Source: Pardosa pseudoannulata
Lineage: Eukaryota; Arthropoda; Arachnida; Araneae; Lycosidae
Reading direction: 5' to 3'
Assembly (NCBI GenBank): GCA_032207245.1
Contig: CM063503.1
Coordinates: 56,937,517 to 57,001,516 of the forward strand
DNA length: 64,000 bases
The translations under genes and the position numbers were made by a program. Below, piece after piece: positions 58,189 through 64,000 of the stretch (position 1 is the first letter of the stretch; each line of letters starts with the position of its first letter). The notes under the pieces are model-generated. The model ran no database searches. It was not told where the DNA came from and saw only the letters and a program-made list of their open reading frames with translations.

Positions 58189-59420
58189 CTTTTGTTTACT
58201 ATCTGTAACGTGATACTAAGAAATCTGTTCATCTAAAGAAGAGTATTTAGTCGACGTTTTCAATGAGCGCACAGATTAATTAAAGTTAAAGATCTAAGTT
58301 TTCTTTTAAAACAATTTTTTTGTTATTTCTTCACACGAAAAGGATGTTTGGTTTGGTTTGGAGCGCTACGGTCTACTGTTTTGCACACGAGGGCTAATGA
58401 GACCGGGACCTACTGCTTAAAGCCGATTCCGAACGGCTACGAACATCCATGCCATAGTGGGATTCGAACCCACGAACTCCGGTACCGACGATCAGTGCCC
58501 TAACCAATCGGCCAGCGTTCGGCAAAGGATGTTTGAAAACCACACATTAAAGTTTATAGTATCTTCTTTTTAATGCATCATTGAATTTATTTTTTAATCT
58601 TTATTCTTTCTATTTTTGAATCTTTTGCTTACTATTTGCAGAGGAAGTTCAAGAAATCTGTTCATCTAAAGAAGAATACTTAGTCACTCTTTTCAGTGGG
58701 CGTAAAGATTAATTAAAAGGAAAGACCTAAGTTTTCTTTTAAAACAATTTTTTTGTTATCTCCTCCCACGAAAAGCATGTTTAAAAACCATATATTAAAG
58801 TTTATAGTATCTTCTTTTTAATGCATCATTGAATTTATTTTTTCATCTTTATTCTTTCTATTTTTGAATATCTTGCTTACTATTTGCAGCGGAAGACCAA
58901 GAAATCGGTTCATCTAAAGAAAAGTCAATTTTCATCGTTTTCGATGAGCGTATATATTAATTAAAAGGAAAAAATTTAAGTTTTAATTTAATACAAATTG
59001 TCCGTTTTTACATTAAAGCGATGTTTAAAAACCATGTATTAAAGTCTGTAAAATCATTTTAATACATCGTAGAACTTATTGTTTATCTTTTTAATGCATC
59101 ATTGAATTTATTTTTCATCTTTATCCTTTCTATTTTTGAATCTTTTGCTTATTATTTGCAGAGGAAGACCAAGAAATCTGTTCATTTAAAGAAGAGTAAT
59201 TTTTTGTCGTTTTCGATTAATGTACATATTAATTAAAAGGAAAAATTTAAGTTTTATTTTAATACAAATTTTTCGTTTTTGCAAGAAATCGATGTTTGAA
59301 AACCATATATTAAAGCCTATAAAATCATTTTAATACATTGTAGAATTTGTTTATCCTTTTCACAAACTTTTTATTTACTACGCATACGAATAAAAATTAA
59401 AATTATCGTAACGTATAGTA
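58189..59420. repeat. ~250-bp tandem repeat, four units plus a partial
   Basis: TCTTTTGCTTACTATTTGCAG-type starts are near 58189, 58620, 58868 and 59141. Without the SINE the spacings are about 246, 248 and 273 bp. AAGAAATCTGTTCATCTAAA is a good landmark. Confidence 0.9.
58350..58523 (-). mobile_element. Young SINE copy, head type A, in the tandem repeat
   Basis: Flanked by AAAGGATGTTT (58339-58349 and 58524-58534). All parts match the family consensus closely. The next tandem unit shows the empty site (AAAGCATGTTT near 58774). Confidence 0.95.
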
Positions 59421-60112
59421 CAGGCGTGGCCAAGCTCCTTGATAGTCCGAGCCATTTTTCAAAATTTGAAATTTTTCGCGAGCCGCAATTAAATACGTAT
59501 GTAAAAGGTATGCCAAAAAGGTATTAAAATTTTTTTTTACAGAAATTATATTTAATGAATGTCATTTAAAAGTTGTTCGTCCTTTAATTTTTCAAGGAAT
59601 TTTTAAAAATTTCGATGATTTTTTGCATTGGTTTGAATGTAATTTACAATGTGTTACACTGTTTTCATAACATCAGGATATTTTAAATATTTTGTAACGA
59701 GATGTTCTCGGTGAATTATGCAGTGAATCGGTATGAATTGTGGAATTTGAGAATCATCTCTTAAAAGGACAATAAGACCGATTTTTTTTATCCAGCATTG
59801 CCGGAGCTCCATCAGTTGTAATATTTTTTAAAAATATAATAACACAAAAATGGAAAGGGAACTCGGGTACATTTATCGAGAGCCACAAATAATCATTCAA
59901 AGAGCCGCATGTGGCTCGCGAGCAGCAGGTTGGCCACTCCTGATATAGTATTTATGATTTTATGTTTATTTTTAGTTTTGTAGTGGTCAGGTGGGGACTC
60001 ATAATTTTCATTCCCATCCTAAAAAGAAATAGCTTTCCCCGGCATTTTCAGGTGGTTACACCCATGCTTGGGGACGAAGTGGAAATAGGCTCATGTTTCC
60101 AGAAGGGTGTAT
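59258..60112. repeat. ~850-bp duplicated block, copy 1
   Basis: Starts TTTTAATACAAATTTTTCG and ends AGAAGGGTGTAT. Copied at 60285-61111. It contains an hAT relic and its target duplication. Confidence 0.92.
59421..59942 (-). mobile_element. hAT relic, copy 1
   Basis: 8-bp target duplication GTATAGTA / ATATAGTA (59413-59420, 59943-59950). The ends are CAGGCGTGGCCAAGC and, on the other strand, CAGGAGTGGCCAACC. On the minus strand TDGAPAML and then FIPIHCIIHREHLVTKYL are remnants of the transposase catalytic region. Confidence 0.88.
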
Positions 60113-60284
60113 TGTAACGATCCGTTACATGACCAGAGCGAAAGATGAACGTAAGGTGACCTTTCGCAGTGGACCATTATAATTATCGGTAAGTATACAC
60201 GGTCAAAGCCGTTTGTGGCACAATACCGAGGCAGTCGCTTAGGCGGCGGTTCATTAAGAACTGTCAGTACACCGGAGCTAGTTA
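60113..60284 (+). mobile_element. LTR fragment at the duplication junction
   Basis: Starts TGTAACGATCCGTTACATGAC, the U3 end of the solo-LTR family, and stops after about 170 bases exactly where copy 2 of the duplicated block begins. Orientation is opposite to the two solo LTRs. Confidence 0.75.
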
Positions 60285-61111
60285 TTTTAATACAAATTTT
60301 TCGTTTTTGCAAGAAATCGATGTTTGAAAACCATATATTAAAGCCTATAAAATCATTTTAATACATTGTAGAATTTGTTTATCCTTTTCACAAACTTTTT
60401 ATTTACTACGCATACGAATAAAAATTAAAATTATCGTAACGTATAGTACAGAGGTGGCCAAGCTCCTTGATAGTCCGAGCCATTTTTCAAAATTTCAAAT
60501 TTTTTGCGAGCCGCAATTAAATACGTATTTAAAGGTATGCAAAAAAGGTATTAAAAATTTTTCTTACAGAAATTATATTTCATGAATGTCATTTGGAATT
60601 TCTTCGTTTTTCAAGGAATTTTTTTTAATTGTTATGGTTTTCTGCATTGGTGCGAATGCAGTTTAAAATCTGTTACACTGTTTTCATAACATCAGGATAT
60701 TTTGAATATTTTGTAACGAGATGTTCTCGGTGAATTATGCAGTGAATCGGTATGAATTGTGGAATTTGAGAATCATCTCTTAAAAGAACAATAAACCGAT
60801 TTTTTTTTACCCAGCATTGCCGGAGCTCCATCAGCTGTAATATTTTTTTAAATATAACACAAAAATGAAAATAGAACTCGGGTATATTTATCGAGAGCTA
60901 CAAAAAATCCTTCAAAAAGCCGCAGGTTGGACACCCCTGGTATAGTATTTATGATTTTATGTTTATTTTTAGTTTTGTAGTGGTCAAGTGGTGACTAATA
61001 ATTTTCATCCCCATCCTAAAAAGTAATATCTTTCCCTGGCATTTTCAGGTGGTTACGCCCCTGCGTGGGGTCGAATTGGAAGTGGACTCTTGCTTCCAGA
61101 TGGGTGTAGAT
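60285..61111. repeat. ~850-bp duplicated block, copy 2
   Basis: Same order as copy 1, slightly shorter, ending AGATGGGTGTAGATAC. Confidence 0.92.
60449..60939 (-). mobile_element. hAT relic, copy 2
   Basis: Perfect target duplication GTATAGTA (60441-60448, 60940-60947). The same transposase remnants as in copy 1 with more decay; the right end has lost about 25 bases of the subterminal GCCGCATGTGGCTCGCG stretch. Confidence 0.88.
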
Positions 61112-61140
61112 ACAATAACCTATATCCTGTTCTTTAGGAT

Positions 61141-62010
61141 ATACGTTAACGGGCAAAATTTTTAAGATGATTTTGTTAAATTAAATATTATTTAATTAGT
61201 ACTTGTTTGGTAAAAACCCTATTTGCATAAAAATATTTCCGAGAAACATGGACGGTTTCCTAAATATTTTTAAAAATAAATTATGTTAATTAAATGTAGT
61301 TGAATTTTTAAAACAAGCATACCATTTTTTTTTTAAATCTAAGAAGATTTTCTTCTTTCTCTTTAAAAAATAAAACAGAAGCGTACTTTCATGTTTTCAA
61401 ATTAAAAAAAAAAATTAAATGAAATTTTCCAGTAGAAATGTTTTTCTGTAGGTCTCATAGATCTATCATTCAATAGCTTTTATACCGAGACTGTAACTCT
61501 AACTTTTGTGCTTCTATTTTAAATGGCATGCTTACCTTATGCTCTGTTTAGCATTATTCAGATTTATTTATTTATTTATAAATGACCTACCTTGTTTCCA
61601 GTTGAACAAAATGGGAAAAATTTTTAAGATGGTTTTGTTAAATTAAAACTTGTTTCATTAGCACTTGTTTGGTAAAAACCCTATTTGCATAAAAATATTT
61701 CCGAACAACATAGATAATCTCCCTATTAATATATTTTTTAAAATTATGTTAATTAAATGTAGTTGAATTTTTAAAAAAGCATACCATTTTTCTTTTTAAA
61801 TCTAAGATTTTCTTCTTTCTCTTTAAAAAATAAAACAGAAGCGTACTTTCATGCTTTCAGATGAAAAATTTTTTAAATGAAATTTTTCGATAGAAATATT
61901 TTTCTATAGGTTTCGTTTGATTTAATAGCTCTTATACCCAGCCTGTAGTTTAAACTTTTGTACTTCTATTTTAAATGGCATGCTTACCTTATGCTTTGTT
62001 TGGGATTATT
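61141..62010. repeat. Tandem duplication, period about 460 bp
   Basis: AATTTTTAAGATGATTTTGTT near 61156 and AATTTTTAAGATGGTTTTGTT near 61618. Both copies run to GGCATGCTTACCTTATGCT. Confidence 0.9.
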
Positions 62011-62762
62011 TATTCATAACTATTTTCGGCGTTTCGAAAGGCTATAGTAAAAAAAATCTACAATGAATACAGTAAAATAAGATTACATTAAATACAGAAA
62101 AAACTAAGTTTTATTTATAGCCCTTACGTGTGTTATATGTTAGAATCCTTGGTCACACGGCCGTCATCAATGCGAAAGTCCTATTCCTTCCACATTCTAT
62201 TCAACATGGTACTATAAACAGCATTAGTGACGTTAACAGACTTCATTAATGGATAGGATTTTAGTGAAGGCCCACAGACAGATAAATTTTGCATGCAACG
62301 TGTTCGCCATGTTGTTAAATTATAATATAATACAAGTGAATATTATATTATAATTTATCAAAAACATAACAGAATTGTCAAAATATTAATCCAAGACAAA
62401 CTAAGCCAAAGCGTTATCATTGTATTGAAAATTAAAAATCTATGGATTTATTTTTCAGTCTTATGGTCCATTGGGAGGTGTTTGAAGCCCCTAACTGCCT
62501 CTCCTCCACCGCTGAACAGCATTCTCAGAACTAGTGATTTTTCCATGTAGTTCTTCTAAATCACGTGACAAATGGAGTAAGAAAATAAGGTCTTTTTACA
62601 TCTCCCCCCCCCCCCAAAAAAAAAAAAAAAGTCACCTGGTGTTCGGTGAGCACGGGGAGATACGTAAGGAGAGATGCGTCACCTTCGATAGCTTGTCCAG
62701 TTAAAATCTACTGCCTTCAACTGCCAACTGCTGTTTTAAAAAACTGGCTGAACTGAAAAACT
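62011..62762. other. Intergenic with a short AT hairpin and a C/A run
   Basis: AAATTATAATATAAT / ATTATATTATAATTT forms a hairpin at about 62315-62354. A C-run then an A-run lie at 62603-62630. No gene recognised. Confidence 0.45.
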
Positions 62763-63654
62763 GGCCAGTCATATGATGGGATCAGCAAAATTTTTAATTT
62801 TCAAGAATTGTAAAGTACCCTATGCTGTAGGTAAAACAATGGTTTGTTTTTTAAATGAGAATTATCTGGTACACCCTCAATAATTTGATTATCTTTACTG
62901 ACTGCATGTTAGTTGCCAGCTTTAATTTATCTTGTCATATTGCTTGACAGGATGGACAGCAGAGGTTTCAATATTGACAGTGATTATTTGGCGGCATATA
63001 TGAAATTTAGCGAATAAATTGCAAACCGTGTGGTTATATATAAAAAACGAACACACAAACGGACAAACTTCTTAATTTTCAAGGATATATATAACTTAAA
63101 CGCTAGATATTTATCAGTCCATGAAACAGACTCCTAGACTTTTATGAAAATTATTTGTTGTTAATACCGGTGATAAAATTTTCATTGCAATAAAAATTAA
63201 TCGATTAAATTTATTAAAATTATCGCATAAGTACGTAATCTATTATTTAAGCCAAATATAAAAGAAAATTATTTATGTAATATCTGAATTCAGTGATAAA
63301 GCGTATGAAAATAATGCAGACGATATTTAAATAATTTAAAATGAGAAATGATTAAAAGAGATGGTTAAAGGAATGATGGAATAATGCTAGAAAAAAAATG
63401 TTATTTTCATCTAATTATAATGTGATAAATTGAAGAATTTAATTGCCTGCTCCTATCCGGGGAAAATAGGGATTAAACAATCGAAAAGGGGGGAAGTTGT
63501 GGATTTAGAACGTTTTCTTTGAACGTAGCTTTGAATTTTGCTAACCCTAACTCCTGAAGAATTCAATATGGATGCCTCTATCCATTCCAGGTCCAACCAC
63601 TTCATAAATTCGAGGATGGACGGACAGATAACTTAGGCTATTATATATAGGGGA
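62763..63654 (-). mobile_element. Helitron-like element, copy 3
   Basis: On the minus strand it starts TCCCCTATATATAATAGCC after an A and ends in a decayed hairpin (CCCATCATATGACTGG). Collinear with 9860-10734 over nearly its whole length. Confidence 0.65.
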
Positions 63655-64000
63655 TTATTATTTTTGTATTAAAAAAAAAACTCATTTTTGTTGTATTCCA
63701 TCTTAGTATTTTTACTACAGAGTTTGAAAACCCCAGAGGGAATTATAAATACTCCTGTATAAGGATAATTTACTTGTTTATGGTGTCGTGGCATTTTCAA
63801 TAGTGATACAATTAGCTGATATTTATGGAAATCGTGGAATTTCTGATTGGGGACAGGGGGGGGGGAGTCTAGAATCCTGTGTGAAGGGGATGTGAAAGCC
63901 TTCTAGAATCCTGCGTCATCCTAACATACATTTACAATTATGTATGTTTTTGGAAAAACTTTCCTATAAGTTTGTTTAAATCTGAATTTGCAACCCCCAA
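63655..64000. other. End of window, nothing recognised
   Basis: Mixed AT-rich sequence with a G-run near 63856. CTAGAATCCTG occurs twice, at about 63870 and 63903. Confidence 0.45.

Overview
This window is animal nuclear DNA: strongly AT-rich, with one clear intron-containing gene and a very dense load of transposons, MITEs, tRNA-derived SINEs and satellite-like tandem repeats. The mix (TTAA-flanked piggyBac-like MITEs, Helitron-like elements, hAT and Tc1/mariner relics, BEL/Pao and Copia remnants, many SINEs) suggests an arthropod, perhaps an arachnid. That placement is inference. There are no bacterial-style operons, CRISPR arrays or replication origins, and no stand-alone tRNA or rRNA gene was seen.

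Region 1-14.2 kb. The only host gene I can assemble with confidence is a minus-strand sorting nexin of the SNX10/SNX11 type. It has six coding exons between 13975 and 6058, all with GT/AG boundaries and matching phases, giving 276 residues: a PX domain, then a serine-rich tail ending in a basic RRVSF motif that could dock protein phosphatase 1. All five introns carry a transposon (SINEs, a TTAA MITE, a Helitron-like element) while the exons stay intact. Its 3' UTR, with the poly(A) signal, is duplicated 1.5 kb downstream. Around 2.0-2.4 kb lies an unrecognised, frame-broken coding-like stretch.

Region 14-32 kb is repeat-dominated: a MITE with AT-rich terminal inverted repeats (second, inverted copy at 33.5 kb), several short tandem duplications, a ~400-bp satellite (17.5-19.9 kb) holding a perfect inverted repeat, two TTAA MITEs, long TA and CA microsatellites, a ~1-kb solo LTR, and a head-to-tail chain of four SINEs (28.7-29.4 kb).

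Region 32-49 kb holds a duplicated block interrupted by the second MITE copy, a decayed Tc1/mariner-like transposase, an unrecognised 108-codon reading frame with one internal stop, an hAT relic inserted into a SINE with a perfect 8-bp target duplication, a 420-bp tandem repeat interrupted by the 3' part of a Copia element, and satellites of ~135 and ~90 bp.

Region 49-64 kb holds a second solo LTR, further TTAA MITEs, two Helitron-like copies, duplicated BEL/Pao gag fragments, a ~299-bp satellite whose unit includes a transposon end, a ~250-bp tandem repeat with a young SINE, and an 850-bp duplicated block carrying an hAT relic.

I found no convincing new multi-gene system. The points most worth a second look are the phosphatase-docking tail of the sorting nexin, the family of TTAA MITEs with palindromic subterminal motifs, the two-headed SINE family including its tandem chain, the transposon-end-derived satellite, and four coding-like stretches I could not identify.
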